NCBI GenBank assembly: GCA_903958285.1
Contig: CAJBSR010000227.1
Coordinates: forward strand, 1 to 6,203
Origin: an uncultured Sphingomonadales bacterium
GTDB lineage: Bacteria > Pseudomonadota > Alphaproteobacteria > Sphingomonadales > Sphingomonadaceae
DNA: 6,203 nucleotides
Direction of reading: 5' to 3'
Shown here: positions 5,906 through 6,203 of the stretch, one piece after another
Position numbering within the stretch: position 1 is the first letter of the stretch
Layout: each line of letters begins with the position of its first letter
Notes under the pieces: generated by a model
The model's input: only the letters and a program-made list of their open reading frames with translations
Database searches by the model: none
What the model was told of the DNA's origin: nothing
Program-made: the position numbers and the translations under genes

Positions 5906-6203
5906 CGGTTGGCTCTGCATCGGCCTCAGTAAAGCCGACATAGAGGAAGGAGGGGGGCAATGGAGCTGTGCCTTCAATGGTTTTTTTGCCGTCGCGTTCC
6001 AGCCGGAGCTTGCGGGCATGGAGCAGCATGGGCGCGCGGCCATTGCCGGTGCCGTAAACGGGGTCGCCCGCAATCGGGATGCCAATGCCGCTGGCGGCAT
6101 GGACCCGCAATTGGTGGGTGCGACCGGTTTCGGGGGAGAATTCGACCAAGGCCCGGCCATCCCGTACGATCAAAACCCGCCAGTGAGAGACAGCGCGCTT
6201 GCC
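5898..6203 (-). CDS. RluA-family pseudouridine synthase, C-terminal part only
   Basis: The final 101 residues of a pseudouridine synthase that isomerises uridines in rRNA or tRNA; the N-terminal part, with the catalytic Asp, lies beyond the window edge. The frame is open to base 6203. Visible family features are a [18 protein letters not shown] strand pair, then the conserved [29 protein letters not shown] block, then [12 protein letters not shown]. These fit the RluA/RluC/RluD group rather than RsuA or TruB. The C-terminus is brief, ending soon after FLYVGF. A TTG at 6173 could be misread as a start, but homology continues upstream of it. The stop at 5898-5900 overlaps the arfB start. The target nucleotide cannot be told from this part. 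Confidence 0.92.
   Translation of the reverse strand, partial: GKRAVSHWRVLIVRDGRALVEFSPETGRTHQLRVHAASGIGIPIAGDPVYGTGNGRAPMLLHARKLRLERDGKKTIEGTAPLPPSFLYVGFTEADAEPTDG

Noticed and set aside
5498..6160. 220-residue frame as the full arfB gene
   Set aside because: The first 85 residues overlap the rluA-type gene in another frame and show no family match; ArfB homology begins near residue 86.

Overview
The window looks like chromosomal DNA from an alphaproteobacterium, most likely of the order Sphingomonadales. This is judged from the high GC content, the sphingomonad-style order E2 / small thioesterase / E3, and an RcnB-like glycine-zipper surface protein of a kind common there. The assignment rests on recognising protein families by eye. 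Seven genes fill almost the whole window. Six lie on the minus strand and one on the plus strand, and both edge genes are cut by the window.

Reading the minus strand in its own direction (high to low coordinates), there are three blocks. Block A (6203-5013) is a tight operon: the C-terminal part of an RluA-type pseudouridine synthase, then the ribosome-rescue hydrolase ArfB, then the free methionine-(R)-sulfoxide reductase. Their stops and starts overlap by 8 nt and 1 nt. Block B (4874-3657) is a single gene for an exported protein combining an RcnB-like domain, a glycine zipper and Trp/Gly-rich repeats. An AT-rich gap of about 140 nt in front of it probably holds its promoter. Block C (3032 to the left edge) is a pyruvate dehydrogenase operon: E2 (pdhC), a hotdog thioesterase-like gene, then E3 (lpdA), which runs off the window 438 codons in. 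No E1 gene lies in front of E2, so E1 must be encoded elsewhere, as reported for Zymomonas mobilis.

The only plus-strand gene (3165-3620) is a small UspA-like protein. It is divergent from pdhC across 132 bp and convergent with the block B gene across 36 bp. The divergent spacer contains a perfect 8-bp inverted repeat with a 10-bp spacer and a plausible sigma70-type promoter for pdhC.

Functionally, block C makes the acetyltransferase core and the FAD-dependent reoxidising enzyme of the pyruvate dehydrogenase complex. Block A handles RNA modification, stalled ribosomes and oxidised methionine. Block B makes a cell-envelope protein. No rRNA, tRNA, CRISPR array, insertion sequence or phage gene was seen, and no stretch over 300 bp lacks a gene. 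I found no wholly new system. The points most worth a second look are a degenerate dispersed-repeat-like segment in frame inside the E2 linker, a thioesterase-like operon member lacking the usual catalytic Asp, the operator-like inverted repeat, and the unusual domain mix of the envelope protein.
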